Below are positions 50,385 through 60,200 of a stretch of 64,000 nt of DNA, piece after piece. The translations under genes were made by a program, and so were the position numbers. Where the stretch lies: contig JAJRVM010000204.1 of the NCBI GenBank assembly GCA_024277285.1, forward strand, positions 1-64,000. Reading direction: 5' to 3'. Numbering within the stretch: the first letter of the stretch is position 1; every line of letters begins with the position of its first letter. The notes below the pieces were generated by a model. The model did not search any database, had not been told where the DNA came from, and saw only the letters and a program-made list of their open reading frames with translations. This DNA is from Planctomycetota bacterium (GTDB lineage Bacteria > Planctomycetota > Planctomycetia > Pirellulales > Pirellulaceae).

Positions 50385-52919
50385 ATGCACAGCCAATGGC
50401 GAACACTGCTGTTGCTGGTGGTCGCGTTGCTGCCAACACGCGATGCGACTGCGGCAACGGCTGACGAACGCTTTGTAAATGGCCTGGTCGCGCGCCAGCT
50501 ATTCACGCTGGCCGAGCTCGCCTGCCAAGACCGCCTGGCCGACACCGAGCTCACCGGTCGCCAAGAAGTTGCGTGGACCGTCCGGCTGATTCGGATCATG
50601 AGCCAGCACGCCGCCCATTCGCTTCCGGCTCAACAAGCGGCTCATTGGCAAGCCGCACATCAGCGGGCGGAGCGTTTTCTTGCCGAGCAGACCGAGCATC
50701 CGCGTCGGGTCTTAGTGGCCCTACAAGATGCGTTGACCTATCTGGCCCAAGGCGAACTTGCTCGGCTCGAGGCTGGGATTGCCGCCGATCCGACGGCCGC
50801 GTTGGACCGCGCACGCAACACGCTCCGCACCGCCGCGCGCCAGCTCGAAACGATCGATCGCCAGCTGACGGAGCAGATGGCCACGAGCGACGGAAACGGC
50901 ACGAACGCTGATTCGTTGACGGCGGACGAGCTCTTTTCGCTGCAAAACAACGTCCGCTTCCAATTGGCGCGTGCCTTTCGCAATCAAGGGCTCTGCTACG
51001 CCGACGGAAGCACCGATCGCGTCGCCGCACTCTCACGCGCCATCAAACAACTCAACTCGACTTTGACGCAACTGCGTGAAGACAATCCGTTGACCTGGCA
51101 AGTCTATCTCGACCTCGCCACCTGCTACCGCCTGCTGGAAGACTTCGCACAAGCGCAACACGCTTTGAAATCTCCGCTTGCCGAGTCGGCTCCCAACGCC
51201 ATACGGATCAAAGCGACTGCCGAACAATCGCGCATCATGATCGCGGCCGATCGTGCCCAACAAGCGTTGGACGAATTGAGCCATCTGCGGGCGTCGCTCA
51301 CGGCCCCTTCGCCCGATCTCGACTTCGCGCGGCTCGAAGCCATGCTGGCACTCTGGAAAACGGCCTCCGAAAGCAAAGATGAAGCCGTCGCCAGCCAATG
51401 GCAGAAAAAGGTGGCAACGGCGGTCGCCCAGATCGAACGGGCCCACGGCACTTATTGGGGGCGTCGTGCCAAGTTGGCCCAGTTGGCAGTGGCCGAATCG
51501 GGCATGGCAAGTGGTGACATCGAGATCCTGAGGCTCAGTGCCGACGAACTGTATCACAAAAAGCAATACGATCAGGCAATTACGACGTACGAGAAAGCTG
51601 CCGAGCTCGCGCGGGCCGACGGCAACCTGTCAGTGGCCACCGACGTGGAGTACACGGCGGCACTCATCGAACAACAGCTGAAGCGCTATGCCGCCGCAGC
51701 ACGCCGTATGCAACGCCTGGCACTCGAACAAACGTCGCATCCCAAGTCGGCCGCAAGGCACCTGCGGGCGGCATTGAATGCGGCCCAAGCCGCGCGCCAA
51801 GACCCCGCCGCGATGGCGCGTTACGAAACACTGCTGGAAGAACATATCGAAAACTGGCCCGCCGACAAGACCAGCAATACGGCGCGCAAGTGGTTAGGCG
51901 CTCTATACCAGAGTCGCCACGAGTGGGAAACCGCTGTGGCTGTCTACCGAGCGGTCACACCCGAAAGCGACTTTTTCCCGACCGCCATCACGCACTTGGC
52001 AACCTGCTGGGAGCAATGGCTGCGGCGCGCACAAAGTGCGGGTCAACCGATCAAAGGAATCGTAGCCGATGCGACTGGTTTCTTCGACACCTTGATTCTC
52101 GGCCCCAACCGCCAATGGCCAGAACGCTGGAGCTCTGCACACAAAACCGCCGCGTTGGCCACGGCGCGCCTGCGCGTCGAGTTTTCCCCTGATGAATTGG
52201 TTGACGCCCAACGCGTCTTGCAAGCGGCGATGGAACAGAACACGAGCGACGACAACACCTGGCAACAAGAGGCACAATCATTGCTCGTCGTCGCCCTGGC
52301 CGGGCAAGTCGGACACCAATCCGAAGCACTTCGGCTGCTCCAACAACTTGGCTCGGAATCGGTCGACCGCCTGCTGCAATTGATCGACCAACTCTCGGGA
52401 CTTGCCAAGCACGCTTCGCCTGCCGTACGCGCTCAAATCGCGCAGGTTCAAATCGAGGCCCTGAACCAGCTCAAGAGCGGCACCGGCCAACTCAAGCCGC
52501 ACCAGAAAATACGCGTCGAGCAAGTTCGAGCTGATGCCCTGCGCGCGGCAGGGAAAAAGACCGAGGCGTTGGCTGTTTACCAACAGCTGGCGGCACAACA
52601 GCCGAACAATGGTGCCGTCCAGATGAGCTTCGCTCAACTGCTGCTGGAATCGGACGACCCAGACGTATTGACCAAAGCGATCGCACAATGGCAGCAAGTT
52701 GCGCGACGTATCCGCCCGGACGACAAAGACGATTGGCTCAACGCACGCTACAGCATCGCCCTGGCTCTCTGCAAACGCAATCGGCCGGCAAAAGGGAAAA
52801 AGCCGGCCGACCGCACGGTTGCCGCACAACGACTGCGTTACCTGAAAGCGACTTCTGACGTCGACCAAACACCTTGGAAAAACAAAATCGACGATCTGCT
52901 GCGACGTTGCGCGAGATAA
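50385..52919 (+). CDS. Long exported TPR protein
   Basis: This 844-residue protein has a signal peptide (WRTLLLLVVALLPTRDATA) and then almost only helical TPR-like repeats, for example ELYHKKQYDQAITTYEKAAE, LIEQQLKRYAAAARRMQRLA and GKKTEALAVYQQLAAQQPN. No enzymatic motif is seen. ATG at 50385 gives the signal peptide; GTG at 50337 adds 16 residues. In planctomycetes a long TPR protein often follows ExbB/ExbD genes, so it is probably a periplasmic partner of that complex, in place of TonB or TolA. That role is inferred from position. Confidence 0.85.
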   Translation: MHSQWRTLLLLVVALLPTRDATAATADERFVNGLVARQLFTLAELACQDRLADTELTGRQEVAWTVRLIRIMSQHAAHSLPAQQAAHWQAAHQRAERFLAEQTEHPRRVLVALQDALTYLAQGELARLEAGIAADPTAALDRARNTLRTAARQLETIDRQLTEQMATSDGNGTNADSLTADELFSLQNNVRFQLARAFRNQGLCYADGSTDRVAALSRAIKQLNSTLTQLREDNPLTWQVYLDLATCYRLLEDFAQAQHALKSPLAESAPNAIRIKATAEQSRIMIAADRAQQALDELSHLRASLTAPSPDLDFARLEAMLALWKTASESKDEAVASQWQKKVATAVAQIERAHGTYWGRRAKLAQLAVAESGMASGDIEILRLSADELYHKKQYDQAITTYEKAAELARADGNLSVATDVEYTAALIEQQLKRYAAAARRMQRLALEQTSHPKSAARHLRAALNAAQAARQDPAAMARYETLLEEHIENWPADKTSNTARKWLGALYQSRHEWETAVAVYRAVTPESDFFPTAITHLATCWEQWLRRAQSAGQPIKGIVADATGFFDTLILGPNRQWPERWSSAHKTAALATARLRVEFSPDELVDAQRVLQAAMEQNTSDDNTWQQEAQSLLVVALAGQVGHQSEALRLLQQLGSESVDRLLQLIDQLSGLAKHASPAVRAQIAQVQIEALNQLKSGTGQLKPHQKIRVEQVRADALRAAGKKTEALAVYQQLAAQQPNNGAVQMSFAQLLLESDDPDVLTKAIAQWQQVARRIRPDDKDDWLNARYSIALALCKRNRPAKGKKPADRTVAAQRLRYLKATSDVDQTPWKNKIDDLLRRCAR

Positions 52920-53035
52920 TTGACGGCGGGTAACCGGCAACGGTATGCTAGTGGGACCGTGCAACATCGCACCTCAAGGTCTCGCCTCTTGTGCCACGCA
53001 CTCCAATACACTCTCACGCGAAGAAGAGGAGCAAC

Positions 53036-54397
53036 ATGTCCCAACTTCCAACGGCAAACGCCACCAACCATCCAACCGCGCACACCCGACGCACATTCCT
53101 CAAGAACTCCGCAGTCGCCGCCACCGGTACCGCACTCGGTTCACTTGCGCTGCAACGCTCTGTCCACGCCGCCGGAGAGGGCACGATCCGAATCGGCATG
53201 ATCGGTTCGGGCGGACGCTGTTCCGGAGCAGCGGTACAAAGCATGAACGCATCGCCCGATGTCAAATTGGTGGCCATGTGTGACCTGTTTTCCGAACGGG
53301 TTATGCGGCAGAGAAACGCGCTGAAGAAACAGCTCCCCAAACAAGTCCTTGTCGACGATGACCATTGCTTCGTCGGCATCGACGGTTACCGAAAAGTAAT
53401 CGATTCGTGCGATGTCGTCTTGATCGCCTGCGCCTCGAAATTTCACCCCATGTATGCCGAAGCTGCCATCAAGGCGGGGAAACACGTCTTTGTCGAGAAA
53501 CCGCATGGCATCGACCCGGTGGGCGTCCGACGCATGGCCGACGCCTGTGCACTTGCCAAGAAAAAGGGCCTGAGCATCCTCTCGGGACTACAGAGTCGTT
53601 TTAATCCCGGTTGGCAGGAACTCGTCAAGCGGATCCACGACGGTGCCATCGGCGAGATCGTGGCGATGCAGTCGATGTTCTTGCGCGGTCCCTACCGGCT
53701 TGAGAAACGCCCCGAAGGGATCAGCGAAACCGAATACCAATACTTTAATTGGTATCACTTCCGCTGGCTCTCGGGAGACGATGTGCCGCAATCCCTCGTC
53801 CATAACGTCGATCGCATGTGCTGGATCATGAAAGAAGTGCTGCCCCAATCGGCCTTCGGCTTGGCCGGTCGCTCGGGTTCGTTCGGCGAAGTGTACGGCG
53901 ACATGTTCGACCACAACACCGTCGTCTACGAATACCCGAATGGTACTCGCTTGTATGCACTCTGTCGCACAACATCAGGGTGCTACAACAACAGCGGCGA
54001 CGTTATTATGGGAAGCAAGGGGATCTGCCACATGGCCCAGTACAAGATCACCGGCCAGACAAATTGGAAGTATCGCGGCAAGGTGGGACACGGCTACCAA
54101 GAAGAACAAGCGGCGTTAATCAACGCGATCAAGACCAACCAGCCCATCAACAGTGGCTATCATATGATCAACGCCACCATGTTGACGGTCATGGGCCAAA
54201 TGACAGCCTACACCGGCAAGCCGATCTCCTACGACGAAGTCTGTGAGTCGAATCTGGAGTATTTACCGGCACCGCAAGACGCGACCATGGATATGCAACC
54301 ACCGACAACGCCCAACGAGAAAGGGGAGTATCCGCTCCCGCTGCCCGGCACGACCGCCGTGGCCAATTTGCCCAACTGGAGCAAGACGGTTTCCTAG
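53036..54397 (+). CDS. Gfo/Idh/MocA-family oxidoreductase with twin-arginine signal
   Basis: This 453-residue protein has a Tat leader (TRRTFLKNSAVAATGTALG), then the Rossmann fold (IRIGMIGSGGRCSG, VKLVAMCDLFS), the complete EKP loop (HVFVEKPHG) and the substrate domain (NWYHFRWLSGDDVPQSLVHN, a segment found in many planctomycete members). The C-terminal part includes PYTNEKGEYP-like tail residues (NEKGEYPLPLPG). It is exported and probably acts on sugars outside the cytoplasm. ATG at 53036 has agaggag just upstream. It is followed by another family member 140 bases downstream, with a MITE-like repeat between. Confidence 0.92.
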   Translation: MSQLPTANATNHPTAHTRRTFLKNSAVAATGTALGSLALQRSVHAAGEGTIRIGMIGSGGRCSGAAVQSMNASPDVKLVAMCDLFSERVMRQRNALKKQLPKQVLVDDDHCFVGIDGYRKVIDSCDVVLIACASKFHPMYAEAAIKAGKHVFVEKPHGIDPVGVRRMADACALAKKKGLSILSGLQSRFNPGWQELVKRIHDGAIGEIVAMQSMFLRGPYRLEKRPEGISETEYQYFNWYHFRWLSGDDVPQSLVHNVDRMCWIMKEVLPQSAFGLAGRSGSFGEVYGDMFDHNTVVYEYPNGTRLYALCRTTSGCYNNSGDVIMGSKGICHMAQYKITGQTNWKYRGKVGHGYQEEQAALINAIKTNQPINSGYHMINATMLTVMGQMTAYTGKPISYDEVCESNLEYLPAPQDATMDMQPPTTPNEKGEYPLPLPGTTAVANLPNWSKTVS

Positions 54398-54520
54398 TTG
54401 GACAGCGCCACTTTGGACGTAAACTCCAGACCCCAACGGCCTTCTGCCGTTGGTGAATCAGCGGTCTAGCTTGGCAAACTGATTCACCTGCCTGACAAGC
54501 AGGCAGGGGCCTTAAGGCCA
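54396..54520 (+). repeat. MITE-like family 2, internally shortened copy
   Basis: The copy starts agttggacagcgccactttg (54397) and shares with the element at 60705-60971 ggacgtaaactccagacc, cgttggtgaatcag, tctagcttggcaaactg, attcacctgcctg and aggcaggggccttaaggcc. Compared with that element it lacks about 90 internal bases and the right terminal repeat. It overlaps the end of the preceding oxidoreductase gene by two bases and ends 18 bases before the next start. Confidence 0.8.
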
Positions 54521-54538
54521 AATAAGGAGGCTGCAACG

Positions 54539-55615
54539 ATGAGTCGTTGGAAAATCGCCGGTATCAACTTCGATCATTTTCACATGGGCGACAATCTGCG
54601 CTACGCCTTCGACCATCCCGATTGCGAGATCGTTGGGCTCAGTGATGAAGGTCAAGATCGCATGACGGACGCTGCCAAGGCGTTTGGCGTGCCCCACGAG
54701 CGGCTGTTCACCGACTACCGACAGTGCCTCGAAACAACTCAGCCCGATCTCGTGATTCTCTGCCCTGCGGCAGCGAAACATGGCGAATGGACCGAAAAAG
54801 TCGCGCCGTTCGACGTCCACTTGATCATCGAAAAGCCCTTTGCCGCCACACTGAGCGAGGCCGATGCGATGATTGCGGCCATGGCGAATACCAACCGTCA
54901 AATGGTGATCAACTGGCCCCTGGCCTGGGTTCCGTCCCATTGCACCACGAAACGCTTGGTCGATGAAGGTGCAATCGGCAACGTCCTGGAAGTCCACTTC
55001 TACGACGGTAACCGCGGACCACTCTGGCACGCAGCGGGCAAGATCGAAAAGACGGCTCAGCAAGTGGCAGCCGAGAAGCCGGACAGTTGGTTCTACCAAC
55101 GCGTTCAGGGCGGCGGCTCGTTGCTCGATTACCTTGGTTACGGCACAACACTCGGCACCTGGTTCCTTGACGGTGCCAAGCCACTGGAAGTCACCGCCGT
55201 CGTCGACGAACCGGCCGGACTGGAAGTGGATGAACATGCCGTCGTCGTCGCGCGCTACGCCCGCGGGCTGTCTAAGTTCGAAACGCGTTGGGGGACGTTC
55301 ACCGACCCCTGGACTGACCAGCCGCAACCGAAATGTGGGTTCGTCCTGGTCGGCTCGGAGGGAACGATCAGCAGCTACGATTACGAACCAACCGTACGTC
55401 TGCAGACAGCCGATTGTCCCGAAGGTCGCGATGTGCCGGTCGACATGCTGCCGCCGCACCGCCAGAATCCGATCGCCTATATGGTCCATTGCCTGGAAAA
55501 CAACCAACCGGTGACCGGGCCACTTTCGGTGGAGATCTCGCGGATCGGCCAACAGATCGTCGACACGGCATATCGAAGCGCACAAGAGAAAAAAACGTTG
55601 GCTTTGATCGACTGA
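54539..55615 (+). CDS. Gfo/Idh/MocA-family oxidoreductase (diverged nucleotide loop)
   Basis: This 358-residue cytosolic protein has the EKP loop (LIIEKPFAAT) and a typical substrate domain (RVQGGGSLLDYLGYGTTLG, NPIAYMVHCLENNQPV). The first strand, however, is WKIAGINFDHFHMGDNL, where the usual GxGxxG glycine loop is not intact, so NAD(P) binding may be altered. It lies 141 bases after another family member. The start has aaggagg nine bases upstream, just beyond the inserted repeat element. Confidence 0.88.
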   Translation: MSRWKIAGINFDHFHMGDNLRYAFDHPDCEIVGLSDEGQDRMTDAAKAFGVPHERLFTDYRQCLETTQPDLVILCPAAAKHGEWTEKVAPFDVHLIIEKPFAATLSEADAMIAAMANTNRQMVINWPLAWVPSHCTTKRLVDEGAIGNVLEVHFYDGNRGPLWHAAGKIEKTAQQVAAEKPDSWFYQRVQGGGSLLDYLGYGTTLGTWFLDGAKPLEVTAVVDEPAGLEVDEHAVVVARYARGLSKFETRWGTFTDPWTDQPQPKCGFVLVGSEGTISSYDYEPTVRLQTADCPEGRDVPVDMLPPHRQNPIAYMVHCLENNQPVTGPLSVEISRIGQQIVDTAYRSAQEKKTLALID

Positions 55616-55749
55616 ATCGATCGATTCGGGTAAGCTCTCGTCACAGCTCGCCTGACTCCACAGCGACATGTTGATGGCGGCACGCTGACCTGCTCTCCAA
55701 ACGGCTTTCTGGCTTCTCGTTGGGAAACAACAAAAAGGACCTGGCTGCA

Positions 55750-57120
55750 ATGAACACGCGTCATCGCCTGCTATCCAACCCTTGTCTCGCGTCCCCACAG
55801 GTCGCTCTATTCGTGTCTCTGTTCGTGCTGTGGGCGACACCAGCGCACAGTCGCGCCGACGATTGGCCACAGTGGCTCGGGCCGCAACGGGACAGTGTCT
55901 GGCGCGAATCGGGCATCCTTGATACCTTCCCGCCCGAAGGGCCACAGCAAGTCTGGCGTCAGAAGATCGGTTTCGGCTTCGCGGGCCCAGCCGTCGCTCA
56001 GGGACGCGTCTTTGTGGTCGACTATCTAGCCGACGCAATTCCTTACCCCTCGGCGGGCCGTCGTGACACGCTCAAGGGCGTCGAACGTGTACTGTGCCTC
56101 GACGCCGGCACGGGCAAGATCCTCTGGAAACACGAAGACGAATGCACCTACCATCTTTCTTATCCTTATGGCCCGCGAGTGACACCAACCGTCGATGAGA
56201 ATCGCGTCTATACGTTGGGAGCCGCAGGTCGGTTGCTCTGCCTGAGTGTCCATGACGGTGCAGTGATCTGGTCCAAGCAATTGACCGATCAATACCATTG
56301 CGAGACGCCACAATGGGGATTTGCCGGTCACCCACTGATTGATGGCAACCGGCTCATCTGCCTGGTCGGTGGCGAGGGGAGTGTTGCGGTCGCCTTGAAT
56401 AAGGAAACCGGCGAGGAAATCTGGCGCGCGCTGTCGGCCAAAGAACCCGGTTATTGCCCACCGACCCTCATTCAAGCAGGTGGCACGCGACAGCTGCTCA
56501 TCTGGCATCCCGAATCGCTAAACAGCTTGAACCCCGAAACCGGCGAACTCTACTGGAGCGAAAAACTCGAGCCAAGCTGGGGCATGTCGATCGCCACGCC
56601 ACGCAAGGCCGGCTCGTTCCTATTCGTCGGTGGCGTGGTCATGAAGTCCATGCTGCTGAAACTGGCCGCCGAGAGGCCCGCAGCGGAATTCGTTTGGCAA
56701 GGCAAGAAAGGAACCGGACTCGGGCCCGTCTTCAGTACGCCTTTTATCGAAGACGGTCACCTCTACGGTGTCGACATGCGTGGTGAACTGCGTTGCGTCA
56801 AGCTGGACACCGGCAAGCAGATCTGGTCGACCTACGCGGCCACGACCGGCGACCGCCAAAAAAACAACGCCTCGGCGTTTCTCGTCAAACAGCGCGATCG
56901 GTTCTTTATCTTCAATGACCGTGGCGAGCTTATCATTGCACGATTGAGCCCGCAGCAAGATCCAATCGGATACGAAGAGCTAAGCCGCACGAAGATCTTG
57001 GAACCGCTCAGCAAGAGCGAGGGGCGCGATGTGCTGTGGAGCCACCCCGCATTCGCCCAAAAGTGCATCTTCGCCCGCAACGACAAAGAAATCGTATGCA
57101 TCTCGTTGAAGAAAGGTTAA
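55750..57120 (+). CDS. Exported PQQ-like beta-propeller protein
   Basis: This 456-residue protein has a signal peptide (VALFVSLFVLWATPAHS) and the family start DDWPQWLGPQRDSVW. Repeats of the PQQ-propeller type follow: CLDAGTGKILWKHEDE, CLSVHDGAVIWSKQL, ALNKETGEEIWRA and CVKLDTGKQIWSTY, each with the AxDxxTGxxxW pattern. Such proteins are very common in planctomycetes and resemble BamB; most are thought to be binding or scaffold proteins and not quinoprotein dehydrogenases. It lies 135 bases after the oxidoreductase gene on the same strand. Confidence 0.9.
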   Translation: MNTRHRLLSNPCLASPQVALFVSLFVLWATPAHSRADDWPQWLGPQRDSVWRESGILDTFPPEGPQQVWRQKIGFGFAGPAVAQGRVFVVDYLADAIPYPSAGRRDTLKGVERVLCLDAGTGKILWKHEDECTYHLSYPYGPRVTPTVDENRVYTLGAAGRLLCLSVHDGAVIWSKQLTDQYHCETPQWGFAGHPLIDGNRLICLVGGEGSVAVALNKETGEEIWRALSAKEPGYCPPTLIQAGGTRQLLIWHPESLNSLNPETGELYWSEKLEPSWGMSIATPRKAGSFLFVGGVVMKSMLLKLAAERPAAEFVWQGKKGTGLGPVFSTPFIEDGHLYGVDMRGELRCVKLDTGKQIWSTYAATTGDRQKNNASAFLVKQRDRFFIFNDRGELIIARLSPQQDPIGYEELSRTKILEPLSKSEGRDVLWSHPAFAQKCIFARNDKEIVCISLKKG

Positions 57121-57127
57121 CCGCAAA

Positions 57128-57222
57128 GTGCCACTGCATGCGCAATCGAACTCACCAACCCGGTCAACCCGACACCTCAGAACACCCATCCACTGCGCCG
57201 GGCACGCAGTGCGAACCGTGTT
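57128..57222 (+). repeat. Dispersed repeat, copy of the sequence at 47693-47800
   Basis: The motif gtgccactgcatgcgcaa (57127-57144) and the later cacgcagtgcgaaccg (57202-57217) occur in the same order at 47693-47710 and 47777-47793, about 75-85 bases apart in each copy, with a diverged middle. It fills the short gap between two convergent genes. Confidence 0.6.
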
Positions 57223-60200
57223 ACTTCGGTTCCAACGCGATCCACGTCTTGTTCAGGTAACTACATCGACACCCCGACGTGGCATCGGGCAGCAACACTA
57301 AGCCGCCCGCAGGCAACGCGTTGATCCAGCAACCAGGTCGCACTCCACCATAGTCGACCGTTTCACACGCACCGGAAAGATCATAGTACCCGAGCGTGGC
57401 AGATCGAAATAGCAACATATTCTTCGAGCTCGCCAAGATACCACAGCCGTACGAACGATTGAATTTGAACGGTACTTCCTTGCCGGTCAGCAGATCCCAG
57501 GCTCCGCCCTGAGTGTAGATGGTCCGATCATTCAATGTGGGACGTGACGCGTACTCGGCTTCGACGTCCCAAAGCAGCTCGCCCGAGTCCGCCTTGAAAG
57601 CCGCCATGCGCCCACCACGTTCGGAATCAAGCCGAAAACGCGTTGGTTGATAACTCATGAGAACAACCTGATGCTTTGCACTGACGACCAACATCGTGCC
57701 AAACGCATCTTCTTTGCCTTGCCACAGGACGTGGCCCGTGCGAGCGTCCAGGGCCACCAATTTCCCCGGCGGTTGCTCGGTCGACTCGGGCCGTTTTTCG
57801 CGATCAAAGAGCGCCAACGGCCGATCGATTAGATAAACCTTCTCACCCGCAATGGCGATCGCGTTGTGCCGAATAGAATGCTCGGCCTGATAACGCCACA
57901 ACATCTTGCCTGTGCGCGTATCGATCGCGAACAGACTGGTCGACTCGGTCAACTGCTTGGTCATGTCGCCGCCACGATTGATGTAGCGATAGGTCACCAC
58001 ATGTTCGGCGTTGGCGGTGGACCCGAACAGCACGTCATCCACCCAGGCAATGTACCCCCAGTCGGGCAGCTTCTTGTCAAGTTGCTGGCTGTTGGGTTCG
58101 TCTTTTGGTGCAGGAGTCTGGTATTCGCCGATCAGCGCGCCGTTTTTCGTATCCAAACGCACGCAACGGGAACCGTGACGAATGTAAACACTGTCACCTC
58201 CCAGGCAGATATTGCCGCCCGTCCCGGCGACTCCCATCAGTTCGTCCCCGTCATAGGGCTTCAGCACGCCCGGAACGTCATAGCGCCACAGTTCGTGGCC
58301 ATTGTACGCATTGACGGCCAGCAGACCATTGAGTCCTTCGTGAAAGAGCTTGCCGTCTTTGGCCAGCGGTGCCGGGGCACGCCCGTGCCGCGAAGGTATC
58401 GCAAAATCGAAGTCCCGAAACCAAAGCACGCTTAATTGGTTTTTGAGCAGCGTATCACCACTGTTAACGGTATTGGCGGCATCCGCATACTGGTGCGTCC
58501 AACTGCCACTTCCCGGCAATGCGCCACGCTGCGAGACGACCCATTTTCCGTCGCGTCGCCAGCAGATTTCACCACCAAAGGGACGCTGCAATCGCGCTGC
58601 CTCGGCCGCAACTCGGTCATCGAGTTCCTCTGTAAATGAACGCTGCGACACAATCAAATCAGCACAATAGGCGGGCAAGCCAGTATCCTCCAAGTCGCGT
58701 TGCAGCACCGTGACGCGCGACCCCAACAACCCGGCGACAAACAGATTGTTGCGGGCGCGCCGGACGTTCTCAGGATCAGGATCGATTGCAATGATGTGCA
58801 ACTGCGTCCGCTCGGCAAGAGCACGTGCCAGTCCACCGTCGCCACACCCGAAATCGACACAATAACCGCTGGTTACTTTGGTACGCTGCAGAATGGCCGC
58901 GACCGGCTCCACGAAATCCGTATCACTCGAGACGCCTCGCACGGGCTTGGCGTTGTAATGCGACGAGGGCACATCGCGCGCAAAGCAATAGACGCGTCCC
59001 TGATCCGTGCTGACCAGCAGCTTCCCGCCCGACACCGCCAGCCCATACGCCACTCCATCGACCGGCAATGTCGCAACCATTTTCTTCGTGTCGGTATCAA
59101 AGACGCCCACGCGATCACGTCCGCCCAAGATGACCTGCCGACCAGCGGTCATGATTGCCGCCCACTGCCCCGCCACTCCTTCGTTCCATTGTGGCGTCAG
59201 CTCGCGCACTTTGGTCGCCTTTCCTTTGCGATCCGGTTTCTCCACTTCGCGCCAATGGTATCCCGCAAGCTTTCCATCGAACGCGCGCACAACTCCATCT
59301 GCCGAGGCGGCGATCGGTCCGTCACCAAGGCGTGTCACACGTTCTCCACCCTGCACATTGAAGCCTACGCCGCCATTCAATAGCACGTCATCGATGACCA
59401 TGGCCAGTGCCGCGCCATTGTGTCCGTACCGCTGTAAATGAAAATACTCGAACTGGCCTGTGTGCCGGTCAAAAGCGGCTGGCACCGCACGACCGGTCGG
59501 CACAAACAGCCGGTCACCGGAAGCGACCAGGTAACCTTGTGCCGACACGCCACTCGTCGCATTGGCGCCACCATGAGGTTGCGGCATATAGATCGATCCG
59601 GAAGCCGAGTTCTCCCAGACCACAGCGCCGGACTTCGCGTTAAGTGCGGTCAGATAGATACCCTCCGACGGCCAGATGCCGGCTGCGCAGTAGACAATCC
59701 CGTCCGCGCCATCATCCACGACCACCGGTCCGCCTCGCATCGGCCACTTCGAGATGATCCGTTGATTGCCCAGTACGCTCACATTACTCGGCCCACCTCG
59801 GAACTTCCATTGCAAGGCACCGTCCGCAAGCCGCAATGCGTACAGATACCCGTCATCGCTGGCAATCAGCGCCAGATCGTTCCACAATGCCGGCGCAAAA
59901 CGTATCGGCCCCTCCGTAAAGAAACGCCATGCTTCCTGCCCCGTGGCCGCGTGCAATGCGACCACGGTTCCATCGACGGAACTACCCATAACCACTCGGT
60001 CACCCGATGCGACCACTTGCATGGCACGATCAAACTGCATGCGTTGGCTGGTCGGCCAAGCCGGTTGTGGGGCATGTTGCTCCGCGTGCCGCCACACTTC
60101 GGCCAGAGGGAGATCGAGCGGATCGGCTGAGCGACCGGTTCGCGCCGCATCGCCACGGTACATCGGCCAATCGGCCGCCAGTGCATCTACGTCTGCGAAG

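Noticed and set aside
54512..56038. Minus-strand open frame of 508 residues
   Set aside because: It is antisense to an oxidoreductase and to the start of a PQQ-propeller gene; its translation has no recognisable motif.
55750..57120. True PQQ-dependent dehydrogenase
   Set aside because: The repeats are of the PQQ-propeller type, but I see none of the calcium and catalytic Asp or vicinal Cys features of quinoprotein dehydrogenases, so only a PQQ-like propeller is claimed.
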